This document shows positions 33,077 to 41,502 of a stretch of 64,000 nucleotides of DNA, one piece after another. The stretch comes from Halalkalibacter oceani (GTDB lineage: Bacteria > Bacillota > Bacilli > Bacillales > Bacillaceae_D). How positions within the stretch are numbered: position 1 is the first letter of the stretch; the number at the start of each line of letters is the position of its first letter. A program made the position numbers and the translations under genes. The notes under the pieces are model-generated. The model had not been told where the DNA came from. It did no database searches and worked only from the letters and a program-made list of their open reading frames with translations. Location: positions 1-64,000 of the forward strand of contig NZ_JAMBOS010000021.1 of the NCBI RefSeq assembly GCF_023715705.1, in the 5' to 3' direction.

Positions 33077-33213
33077 GGAGCTGTCGCAGACAGCTCCGAA
33101 GCAGCGAGCAGAGTCTGCGCAAAGATTGTAAAGCAAGAAGGGAATGCTTTCTCCCTTCTTGCGTGCGCAGAACGAAGCCGCTGCAATTTAAAAAAGCTGT
33201 CGCAGACAGCTTT
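33077..33213 (+). repeat. Hairpin cluster between cymR and the desulfurase gene
   Basis: There are three hairpins: GGAGCTGTC/GACAGCTCC (33077-33097); a nested one with outer CTGCGC/GCGCAG (33115-33170) and inner GCAAGAAGGG/CCCTTCTTGC (33133-33162); and AAAGCTGTC/GACAGCTTT (33193-33213). The first and third share the core AGCTGTCGCAGACAGCT. They may act as a terminator or attenuator, but only weak T-tracts follow. Confidence 0.65.
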
Positions 33214-33248
33214 GGAAAAAGTGAGAACAATAAAGAAGGTGAATAAAG

Positions 33249-34409
33249 GTGGAAATGGTGTATGTGGACCATGCCGCTACGTCTCCGCTTCATCCTGAAG
33301 TGCTTGATGCGATGCTGCCGTATTTGCAAACGAATTATGGAAATCCGTCAAGCATTCATCAGCGTGGCAGACAGGCGAGACAGGGGCTTGATCAGGCCCG
33401 GGCTCAAATAGCCGCCGCTCTTGCTGTTAAGGAGCAGACGCTCGTGTTTACAAGTGGAGGAACGGAAGCCGATAACATGGCTATTATTGGCTATGCGCTT
33501 GAGCATGCCGAAAAAGGCAAGCATATCATTACTTCACAGATTGAGCATCATGCCGTCCTGCATGCATGTAAAGAGCTGGAAGCACGCGGCTTTGACGTGA
33601 CGTACGTCAAGGTTGATGAATACGGACAGGTGAACCCGAAGGACATCGAAGCAGCACTGCGTGATGACACCATCCTCGTAACGATCATGTATGGCAATAA
33701 TGAAGTCGGTACAGTCCAGCCAATCACGGAAATTGGTGAATTGCTCAAGGAGCATCAGGCTGTTTTTCATACGGATGCGGTACAAGCCTGTGGTGCGCTC
33801 GAAGTAAAGATCGCGGAGCTTCCCGTCGATATGCTCTCCATTTCGGCTCATAAGCTGAATGGGCCAAAAGGAATCGGGCTGCTTTATATAAAGAATGGAC
33901 TTACGTTACGTCCACTGCTCTATGGCGGGGAACAGGAACGGAAACGGCGGGCCGGTACGGAAAATGTCGCCTCGATCGTCGGCTTTGCCAAGGCATTGCA
34001 GCTTTCCAATGCTTCTATTAATGAGCGGCGTGACAAGTATCAGCGTTTTACCCATACGCTGCTTGATACGTGGACGGAAAAACAGGTTGATTTTTATGTA
34101 AATGGCCATCAGACGGAGCGGCTGCCGCATATTGTTAATGTCAGCTTCCGTGGCGTTAATCTTGAATCGTTATTGATGAATTTGGATATGGCCGGTATTT
34201 TCGCCTCAAGCGGCTCGGCATGTACAGCAGGTTCGGTAGAGCCGTCCCATGTTCTTGTCGCGATGTTCGGTGAGAGTAGCGAGAGATCGCAGGCAGCGGT
34301 TCGCTTCAGCTTCGGCTTTGACAATACGGAAGACCAAATCAAGTATGTCGCTGAGGAGACTGCTAAAATTGTAAACCGATTAAAGCAGCAGCAGGAGTTT
34401 ATCAGCTAG
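33249..34409 (+). CDS. Cysteine desulfurase (IscS/NifS class, YrvO type)
   Basis: A 386-aa PLP enzyme that removes sulfur from cysteine to form a persulfide. Features are VDHAATSPLHPEV at the N-terminus, TSGGTEADNMAI (about 76-87), the SQIEHHAV histidine, HTDAVQACG, the PLP-lysine segment SISAHKLNGPKG (about 199-210), and the catalytic Cys in SSGSACTAGSVEPSHV (about 322-337). In B. subtilis YrvO passes sulfur to the adjacent MnmA for s2U34 in tRNA. The start is GTG at 33249, or ATG at 33255. mnmA follows 21 nt downstream. Confidence 0.93.
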   Translation: MEMVYVDHAATSPLHPEVLDAMLPYLQTNYGNPSSIHQRGRQARQGLDQARAQIAAALAVKEQTLVFTSGGTEADNMAIIGYALEHAEKGKHIITSQIEHHAVLHACKELEARGFDVTYVKVDEYGQVNPKDIEAALRDDTILVTIMYGNNEVGTVQPITEIGELLKEHQAVFHTDAVQACGALEVKIAELPVDMLSISAHKLNGPKGIGLLYIKNGLTLRPLLYGGEQERKRRAGTENVASIVGFAKALQLSNASINERRDKYQRFTHTLLDTWTEKQVDFYVNGHQTERLPHIVNVSFRGVNLESLLMNLDMAGIFASSGSACTAGSVEPSHVLVAMFGESSERSQAAVRFSFGFDNTEDQIKYVAEETAKIVNRLKQQQEFIS

Positions 34410-34424
34410 AAATAAAGGTGGTGA

Positions 34425-35525
<1,101 letters not shown>

Positions 35526-35590
35526 GTGACAGAAGAGAAGGAAACAGCGGGTGAAGCTGCCTGGCGGTTTTTCTTCGGAAATGATTTGAG

Positions 35591-35642
35591 GCAGGGCATC
35601 AGCTTCGCGCGTTGCGCGGATGTCTGAAAGTGCCCTGTTTTC
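35591..35642 (+). terminator. Terminator after mnmA
   Basis: CAGGGCA (35592-35598) pairs with TGCCCTG (35631-35637), and TTTTC follows. The loop carries a GCGCG/CGCGC inner stem that resembles the GC-rich repeat at 38820-38839. Confidence 0.7.
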
Positions 35643-35662
35643 AATTACCCACAAAGCGATTG

Positions 35663-35712
35663 CAACGGCTCCGCGCGCGCTTCAATGAAAAGGCGCCTGT
35701 GGCGTTTTTCTT
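35663..35712 (+). repeat. Dispersed GC-rich repeat with hairpin (copy upstream of yrrB)
   Basis: CAACGGCTCCGCGCGCGCTT followed by a GAAAA...CGCC/GGCG...TTTTTC hairpin. Closely similar copies lie at 38743-38766 and 38869-38917. Confidence 0.6.
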
Positions 35713-35735
35713 AATCGTTAGGAGGAGGTTGAAAG

Positions 35736-36398
35736 ATGAGCTTGAATGAACAAGGAATTGCCTATATGAATGAGGGCAAATATGAGGAAGCGGCGAAGAT
35801 GTTTAATGATGCTATTGAAGAAAAACCGACCGACCCGACCGGCTTTATTAACTTCGGCAATTTGCTTGGCGTTGTCGGAGAGTATGAACGGGCGTTAACG
35901 TTTTTTGATAAAGCGATTGGTCTTGATGAAACGGCGGCGACCGCTTATTATGGCGCCGGAACGATTTATTACAAGCAGGATCAGTTTGAAGAAGCGGCAA
36001 AAATGTTTAAGCAGGCGCTCGTCGCCAAGCTTGATGAAAGTGATGTTCACTTCATGCTGGGAATGAGCTATTATCAGCTTGGAGCGCTGCCGCACGCGCT
36101 CGCTTCGTTCAAGAGAACGGTCGAGCTTGCTCCACATGATGTCGAAGGACGCTTTCAGTACGGGCTTTGTCTGGCGCAGCTTGAATATATTGATGAAGCG
36201 ATTGTCGAGCTTGAGCAGGTCGTGGAGCTGGATGATCAGCACGCCGATGCTTATTTCAATCTTGGGGTGGCTTACGCCTATCATGAACGGACGACGGACG
36301 CGCTTAAGGCTTTTACACGGGCGCTTGATATTCAGCCGGATCATGCACTTGCCGCCAATGGGAAGAAGACGATTGAAAAGGCTCTGGAGTTAGGGTGA
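35736..36398 (+). CDS. yrrB: TPR-repeat protein (YrrB type)
   Basis: A 220-aa soluble protein built of about six 34-residue tetratricopeptide repeats, for example GIAYMNEGKYEEAAKMFNDAI and AGTIYYKQDQFEEAAKMFKQAL. It is a protein-protein interaction scaffold. In B. subtilis YrrB sits at the same spot between mnmA and recD2. No enzymatic motif. RBS AGGAGG precedes the ATG. recD2 starts seven bases after it. Confidence 0.88.
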   Translation: MSLNEQGIAYMNEGKYEEAAKMFNDAIEEKPTDPTGFINFGNLLGVVGEYERALTFFDKAIGLDETAATAYYGAGTIYYKQDQFEEAAKMFKQALVAKLDESDVHFMLGMSYYQLGALPHALASFKRTVELAPHDVEGRFQYGLCLAQLEYIDEAIVELEQVVELDDQHADAYFNLGVAYAYHERTTDALKAFTRALDIQPDHALAANGKKTIEKALELG

Positions 36399-36404
36399 GC
36401 GCTC

Positions 36405-38684
36405 GTGACGGAGGAACATGGCCAAGTTGAGAAGGGCTACATAAAAGGAACCGTTTCCCACATTGTCTTTCATAATGAAGAAAATCATTATACAGTCGCC
36501 TACATTCAAATTCAGGCTACGAATGAGGAGATAAAGGAAAAGAAAGTAACCGTGGTCGGCATTTTGCCAAAGCTGGAAGTGGAGGAGACATTTCTGTTTT
36601 TCGGTTCGCTGGCCGAGCATCCGAAATTCGGTCTTCAATATCAGGTCGATCAATTCCGGCGCGATTTGCCGCAAACGAAGCACGGCATTATTCAGTACTT
36701 ATCGAGCAGCCGCTTTCCAGGTGTCGGTGAAAAAACAGCGCAGATGATTGTCGAGACACTCGGTGAGCGGGCGATTACAAAAATTGTCGAGGATCGCTCG
36801 TCTCTCAATCAAATCCCGAAGCTTTCAAAAGAAAAAGCCGATGCTTTGTACAGTCAGCTGATTGATCAGCAAGGTGTGGAGCAGGTATTGATGACACTTT
36901 CTGAGCATGGCTTTGGCGTGGAGCTGTCGATGAAGGTTTATCAGGCGTACGGCTTGCAGGCCCTCGATATTATTCGGACCAATCCCTATCAATTGATCAC
37001 CGATGTCGAAGGAATCGGCTTTCGCCGCGCGGATCAGCTTGGCGCGGCAATCGGTTTAACGGGCAATCATCCCGAGCGGATTCGCGCCGGCTGTTTGTTT
37101 TTGCTTCAGGAGCTTTGCTTGCAGGAAGGGCATGTTTTTTTGAATAAGGAGACACTATGTGAAGAGGCGAGCCGGCTTCTTTCTTCGTATGACTGCCGGA
37201 TTTCGGCTGAAGAGATTGACGAACAGCTGCTCGTGATGGATGAAGAAGGACATGTTGTTGAAGAGGAGGGACGGCTTTATTTAAAGTCGCTCTATTTTGC
37301 TGAAAAAGGGATTGTGACCAGCGTACGCAAGCTCTTAAGCGAGGACAGCAAGGATGAATTTCCGGAGGCGGAGTTTTTGAAGGCGCTCGGTCAGCTTGAA
37401 GAGGAAATGAAGATTGAATATGCCCCGTCGCAAAAAACAGCGATTCAAACCGCCCTCTCCTCTCCTTTTATGATTTTGACCGGTGGACCGGGGACAGGAA
37501 AGACAACGGTCATAAAAGGGATTGTTGAGCTGTACGGTCGCCTGCACGGCCTGTCGCTTGAGCCAAGCGCGTATACGAAGGGCAACCCGTTTCCGATTTT
37601 ACTTGTCGCACCAACGGGAAGGGCGGCGAAACGGATGAGCGAAGCAACTGAGCTGCCCGCGACGACGATTCACCGTCTGCTTGGCTGGAAGGGCGGTCAA
37701 GGCTTTGAAAAAGGCGATGACGAGCCGCTTGAAGGGGAGCTGCTGATCGTCGATGAAAGCTCAATGGTCGATATTTGGTTAATGAATCAATTATTAAAGG
37801 CCGTCCCGAAAGGAATGCAGGTCATTCTGGTCGGCGACCAGGATCAGCTGCCATCCGTCGGGCCGGGTCAGGTGCTGCGTGATTTTCTTGATTCCGGAAT
37901 GATTCCAACCGTGCCATTAACCGATATTTACCGCCAGGCCGAAGGTTCTTCGATCATCGAGCTTGCCCATGAAATGAAAAAGGGTAAGATGCCGCCCAAT
38001 CTCCCTGAACCACAACCGGATCGCCGTTTCTTCCCATGCCGCGGCGATCAGGTCCAGCATGTCGTCGCTCAAATTTGTGGCAATGCGCTGAAAAAGGGCT
38101 ATACGCCGAAGGACATCCAGGTGCTCGCCCCGATGTATAAAGGACCGGCCGGCATCTTGGCGTTAAATGTCATGCTGCAGGAGCTGTTTAACCCAGCGAC
38201 GGAACAAAGGCGCGAGCTTCGCTTTGGCGAGGTCGTCTATCGCACCGGCGACATTGTCCTCCAGCTCGTCAATAACCCGGATGAAAATGTCTATAACGGT
38301 GACAGAGGAGAGATCGTCGCGGTTTTTTATGCGAAGGAAAATGCGGAACGCCAGGATCAGCTTGTCATTTCCTTTGATGGAACAGAGGTCGTGTATCCGA
38401 AAAAAGATCTTAACCAGATTACGCATGCGTACTGCTGCTCAATTCATAAGTCGCAAGGAAGTGAATTTCCGATTGTCGTCATGCCTGTCGTCCGCAGCTA
38501 TTCGCGGATGCTGCGACGCAACCTGCTATATACCGGGATTACGCGGGCGAAGCAGTTTTTATTGCTGTGCGGGGAACTGCGGACGATGTATGCGGCGATT
38601 ACGGAAAAGGATGAGTTGCTGCGCCATTCAATGCTGAAGGAAAAGCTCCAGCAGCTCCCGACACAGAGTAAGCTTACAGAATGA
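36405..38684 (+). CDS. recD2: ATP-dependent RecD2-type DNA helicase
   Basis: A 759-aa superfamily 1B 5'-3' helicase of the RecD2 (YrrC) class, which works without RecBC. It has an N-terminal OB-like region and HhH-type domain (about 1-300), Walker A TGGPGTGKTT (about 362-371), Walker B LIVDESSMVD, the GDQDQLPSVGPGQVL motif III, and UvrD-like motifs VYPKKDLNQITHAYCCSIHKSQGSEF and LLYTGITRAKQ at the C-terminus. The start is a GTG at 36405. A strong terminator follows. Confidence 0.93.
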   Translation: MTEEHGQVEKGYIKGTVSHIVFHNEENHYTVAYIQIQATNEEIKEKKVTVVGILPKLEVEETFLFFGSLAEHPKFGLQYQVDQFRRDLPQTKHGIIQYLSSSRFPGVGEKTAQMIVETLGERAITKIVEDRSSLNQIPKLSKEKADALYSQLIDQQGVEQVLMTLSEHGFGVELSMKVYQAYGLQALDIIRTNPYQLITDVEGIGFRRADQLGAAIGLTGNHPERIRAGCLFLLQELCLQEGHVFLNKETLCEEASRLLSSYDCRISAEEIDEQLLVMDEEGHVVEEEGRLYLKSLYFAEKGIVTSVRKLLSEDSKDEFPEAEFLKALGQLEEEMKIEYAPSQKTAIQTALSSPFMILTGGPGTGKTTVIKGIVELYGRLHGLSLEPSAYTKGNPFPILLVAPTGRAAKRMSEATELPATTIHRLLGWKGGQGFEKGDDEPLEGELLIVDESSMVDIWLMNQLLKAVPKGMQVILVGDQDQLPSVGPGQVLRDFLDSGMIPTVPLTDIYRQAEGSSIIELAHEMKKGKMPPNLPEPQPDRRFFPCRGDQVQHVVAQICGNALKKGYTPKDIQVLAPMYKGPAGILALNVMLQELFNPATEQRRELRFGEVVYRTGDIVLQLVNNPDENVYNGDRGEIVAVFYAKENAERQDQLVISFDGTEVVYPKKDLNQITHAYCCSIHKSQGSEFPIVVMPVVRSYSRMLRRNLLYTGITRAKQFLLLCGELRTMYAAITEKDELLRHSMLKEKLQQLPTQSKLTE

Positions 38685-38705
38685 TGCGCGGCAGGACGTT
38701 ACAGG

Positions 38706-38741
38706 CCCGATGGAAAGGCTTTGCTTTCCATCGGGTTTTTT
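38706..38741 (+). terminator. Rho-independent terminator after recD2
   Basis: CCCGATGGAAAG (38706-38717) pairs perfectly with CTTTCCATCGGG (38724-38735), followed by six T. Confidence 0.92.
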
Positions 38742-38742
38742 G

Positions 38743-38917
38743 TAACGGCTCCGCACGACGCTTTAATAGTGGTTACAAACAGGAGCAGTGGCTCCACTCG
38801 CCAATTCAAGGAAGAGCGTCGGCTTCGCGCGTTACGCGGCTGGCAAAAAGCCAGCCTTCAAAAGAATGTAACGGCTCCGCACGACGCTTTAAAGAAAACT
38901 GCGTATCGGTTTTCTTA
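38743..38917 (+). repeat. Dispersed intergenic repeats between recD2 and yrrD
   Basis: A 24-nt sequence (AACGGCTCCGCACGACGCTT core) occurs exactly twice, at 38743-38766 and 38869-38892. Between them are TGGCTCCACTCGCCA (38789-38803, inverse of a segment at 85-99) and a CGGCTTCGCGCGTTACGCGG block (38820-38839, similar to 35600-35619), plus a GGCTGGC/GCCAGCC hairpin. The second copy runs into an AAGAAAAC/GTTTTCTT hairpin (38892-38917). No gene lies here. Confidence 0.75.
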
Positions 38918-38990
38918 TGGAAATTAATCACACTTATAGCTAGTTTGTGTTTGCGGTACACTACGAATGTTCGGAAAGGTGGCGAGAGCT

Positions 38991-39458
38991 TTGCGAACAT
39001 TTGCGGCGATTGAGGGACTGCCCGTTCTCTCATTGGCAACGGGAGAAGAGTGTGGACATGTCGTTGATTTGCTGTATGATAATGGCGCGGTAGCCGGACT
39101 TGTCATTGATGTAAAGGGCTGGTTCAAACGCCATATGATGCTGCCGCTTGAAGTGGTGGACAGCTTTGGCGAGGATGGAGTTATGGTAGCCGACAGTGAT
39201 GTCCTGCGGCCATTTCACAAGTCCAAAGCAGCGGTGCTGAAATCGGGTCGCAACCGACTTCAGGGGACGCCGCTGCTCACGAGAGAGGGCGAGAAGCTCG
39301 GACTGGTAGAAGATGTATATTTTCATGAGGAAATGGGGACAATCATAGGGTACGAAGTGACGGAAGGATTGGTCGCTGACATCCTCGAAGGCAGAAAGGT
39401 TGTCAAAAGCGAGGCGAAGCTGACGATTGGAGGAGGGCGCGCAATCCTGACGGAATAG
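38991..39458 (+). CDS. yrrD: PRC-barrel domain protein (YrrD type)
   Basis: A 155-aa soluble protein with two PRC-barrel repeats (about 1-75 and 80-150), recognisable in LPVLSLATGEECGHVVDLLYDN and TPLLTREGEKLGLVEDVYFHE. PRC-barrels bind RNA or proteins; YrrD has no known role. I choose the TTG at 38991 (MRTFAAIEGLP...) because GAAAGGTGG (38974-38982) is correctly spaced to it. An ATG at 38967 lies upstream of that RBS. Confidence 0.82.
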   Translation: MRTFAAIEGLPVLSLATGEECGHVVDLLYDNGAVAGLVIDVKGWFKRHMMLPLEVVDSFGEDGVMVADSDVLRPFHKSKAAVLKSGRNRLQGTPLLTREGEKLGLVEDVYFHEEMGTIIGYEVTEGLVADILEGRKVVKSEAKLTIGGGRAILTE

Positions 39459-39469
39459 AAGGGAGCCCT

Positions 39470-39664
39470 ATGATGCGTTGTCCAAATTGCCAAAGCAAGG
39501 ATATTGGAAAAATCGGCACAAATCAGTATTATTGCTGGAACTGCTTTGTTGAAATGAGCATTTCTCAAGGAAAGCTGTCTCTTCATCAGGTTGAGGAGGA
39601 TGGCTCCTTAAGTTCACTCGATGATTTGTTTGAAGAGCAGGATCTTCAGCTTGATGGAACGTAA
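39470..39664 (+). CDS. Small zinc-ribbon protein
   Basis: A 64-aa protein with two CxxC pairs, CPNCQ (about 4-7) and CWNC (about 22-25), forming a zinc ribbon, then an acidic tail (SLSSLDDLFEEQDLQLDGT). It lies 11 nt after yrrD. B. subtilis has a similar small gene here (possibly yrzR). Function unknown. Confidence 0.75.
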   Translation: MMRCPNCQSKDIGKIGTNQYYCWNCFVEMSISQGKLSLHQVEEDGSLSSLDDLFEEQDLQLDGT

Positions 39665-39689
39665 GTAAGATCATCTAGGTGGTGACAAG

Positions 39690-39857
39690 ATGAGAAGAGC
39701 GATGACTTCGTTAGTCGCATTCGGAATCGGAGCAGCCGCATATTCACTGAGTGATCGGAAAACGAAGAAAAAATTCGATTCACTTATTGCGCCATTAACG
39801 GATAAAAAAACGTGGAAGCAACTACAGAAAACAACAATGAACATCATCAAAGCATAA
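39690..39857 (+). CDS. yrzQ: DUF3918-type small protein (YrzQ-like)
   Basis: A 55-aa protein with a short N-terminal hydrophobic segment (AMTSLVAFGIGAAAYSL, about 4-20) and a basic tail. The pattern matches the YrzQ family found at this position in bacilli. RBS GGTGGTG lies seven bases before the ATG. A terminator follows directly. Confidence 0.7.
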   Translation: MRRAMTSLVAFGIGAAAYSLSDRKTKKKFDSLIAPLTDKKTWKQLQKTTMNIIKA

Positions 39858-39861
39858 ATAA

Positions 39862-39905
39862 GAGGGTGTGTTAAAAGGATATGAAAGCCTTTTGACACAC
39901 CCTCA
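39862..39905 (+). terminator. Terminator after yrzQ
   Basis: GAGGGTGTGTTAAAAGG (39862-39878) pairs with CCTTTTGACACACCCTC (39889-39905). Confidence 0.75.
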
Positions 39906-40032
39906 AAGGCTATGAGGGCAGCTTTGCCAAACAGATTGCGTCATAACGGCAGATTTTCGCTCACTGCTTTAAGCCTTAGATAAAGGATGAAAACTACCCT
40001 TTTATCAGGTGCTTTAAAATGGAGGGGCAGAG

Positions 40033-41094
40033 ATGGGACAGACTCAACAGAAGTGGATCGCGCGATTATTGATTGTTTTGCTGGTCTTATTTATTTTATA
40101 CATGCTGTCGCGGTTATCCTTCCTGGCAGAACCGTTTTTGCTCATCGGAAAGGCATTGCTTTTACCAGTCGGAATTGCTGCGCTGTTAAGCTATTTTCTC
40201 CATCCGCTCGTTGAAAAGCTTCACCAGAATGGCATGGAACGAAGATGGGCGGTTTCCCTCATCTTTCTGGCTGTGATCGGTTTGATCAGTTTTGTCCTGA
40301 TTGTCGGGCTGCCGTTTTTGATCGCCCAGGTTCAGCATGCCTTTGCCCAGCTTCCTGGAAAAATAAATGAATTAACCGTGCTTGTCAACCGACTGCAGGA
40401 TCAGCTCAACTCCTTGCCAGAACCACTACAGTCCCACTCGAAGGAATGGACCGTCCAGCTTGAAGCGTGGAGTGGAAAAGCGTTGGACCAGGTTGAGAAG
40501 GTGGCGGTCTTTTTGCTGCATTCTGTTTTCGCCTTTATCGTCATTCCTTTTTTAGTGTTTTACTTTCTGAAAGATTATGATCTCGTCGAAAAGACGGCCT
40601 GGTATATAACCCCGCGCAAATGGAGACAACCGTTGCAGCGCTATTTGAAGGACCTGGACCAGACGTTCGGCAGCTTTATCCGTGGGCAGCTTCTCGTTTC
40701 CCTTTCGGTCGCAGTGCTTTCGGTGATCGGCTTATGGCTGCTCGGTGTCCCGTATCCGATTTTGCTCGGACTGTTTATCGGGGCGGCGGATTTAATCCCG
40801 TATTTCGGCGCGTTTATCGGCGCTGCCCCGGCGATTATCATCGCTTTGCTGGAATCATGGCAGCTGGCGATCTTTACGGCTATCCTGTTAATCGTCATCC
40901 AGCAGGTGGAAGGTAATGTCCTCAGCCCGTTCATCGTCGGTAAAACCTTGCATCTTCATCCGATGCTGATTATTATCGCGCTTCTTGTCGGGATTCAGAC
41001 AGGAGGAGTGATCGGTCTGCTCGTCGCTGTACCGATGCTGGCAGTCGCCAAGGTTACGCTCTGGCACGTGCGCCTTCATCTGATGAACGATTGA
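40033..41094 (+). CDS. yrrI: AI-2E family transporter-like membrane protein (YrrI type)
   Basis: A 353-aa protein with about eight helices in the AI-2E/PerM/UPF0118 layout: two N-terminal helices, a long amphipathic loop (about 95-155), and the C-terminal block with YFLKDYD, DQTFGSFIRGQLLVS, GAADLIPYFGAFIGAAPA and HPMLIIIALLVG. Members transport autoinducer-2 or act as Na+/H+ antiporters; the role here is unknown. RBS TGGAGGGG precedes the ATG. The stop codon overlaps the alaS promoter. Confidence 0.88.
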   Translation: MGQTQQKWIARLLIVLLVLFILYMLSRLSFLAEPFLLIGKALLLPVGIAALLSYFLHPLVEKLHQNGMERRWAVSLIFLAVIGLISFVLIVGLPFLIAQVQHAFAQLPGKINELTVLVNRLQDQLNSLPEPLQSHSKEWTVQLEAWSGKALDQVEKVAVFLLHSVFAFIVIPFLVFYFLKDYDLVEKTAWYITPRKWRQPLQRYLKDLDQTFGSFIRGQLLVSLSVAVLSVIGLWLLGVPYPILLGLFIGAADLIPYFGAFIGAAPAIIIALLESWQLAIFTAILLIVIQQVEGNVLSPFIVGKTLHLHPMLIIIALLVGIQTGGVIGLLVAVPMLAVAKVTLWHVRLHLMND

Positions 41095-41119
41095 CATTTG
41101 TCAAGCGGCTTCCTATAAT
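41091..41119 (+). promoter_or_regulatory. Sigma-A promoter of alaS
   Basis: Perfect TTGACA (41091-41096), a 17-nt spacer and TATAAT (41114-41119). The -35 overlaps the yrrI stop codon and is part of a TTGACATTTGTCAA palindrome. Confidence 0.9.
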
Positions 41120-41125
41120 GAAAAG

Positions 41126-41370
41126 GGCAAATAAACATAGTAAGAATACGTTGAAGGAACAAGTATGAAACAGACCGTTTACAGAGAATGGCATCCTAGG
41201 CTGGAAGATGCCAGAAGCGAAGGGTTTCAGAAAGCTGCTCCTGAGTGCAGGCAAATCCTGCCGTCTAACCGCGTTATGGTCGAAAGTGATAGGCGACGCT
41301 GTCGTCTGTAAATAGGGTGGTACCGCGTGACATAACTCTCGTCCCTTATCCGGGAAAGGGAGTTTTTTTG
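41126..41370 (+). promoter_or_regulatory. T-box leader (riboswitch) of alaS
   Basis: The T-box core AGGGTGGTACCGCG sits at 41314-41327. Stem I contains the GGCATC...GATGCC stem around GGCTGGAA (about 41190-41212). The likely Ala specifier is GCT in AAAGCTGCTCC (41234-41236, or the next codon). The terminator CTCTCGTCCCTT/AAAGGGAG with seven T is at 41336-41369. Uncharged tRNA-Ala should relieve termination. Confidence 0.92.
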
Positions 41371-41502
41371 ATGCCTGGCCGACATTGGACAGGTCAGGAC
41401 ACCGTCCGCCTGAGCGCTTCCGTACACCGGCTCTTGGGACAAGCGGGAGCCGCGGCGCGAATTTTTCGTTTTACATACATATCAAAAAGGAGATGATAGA
41501 AG

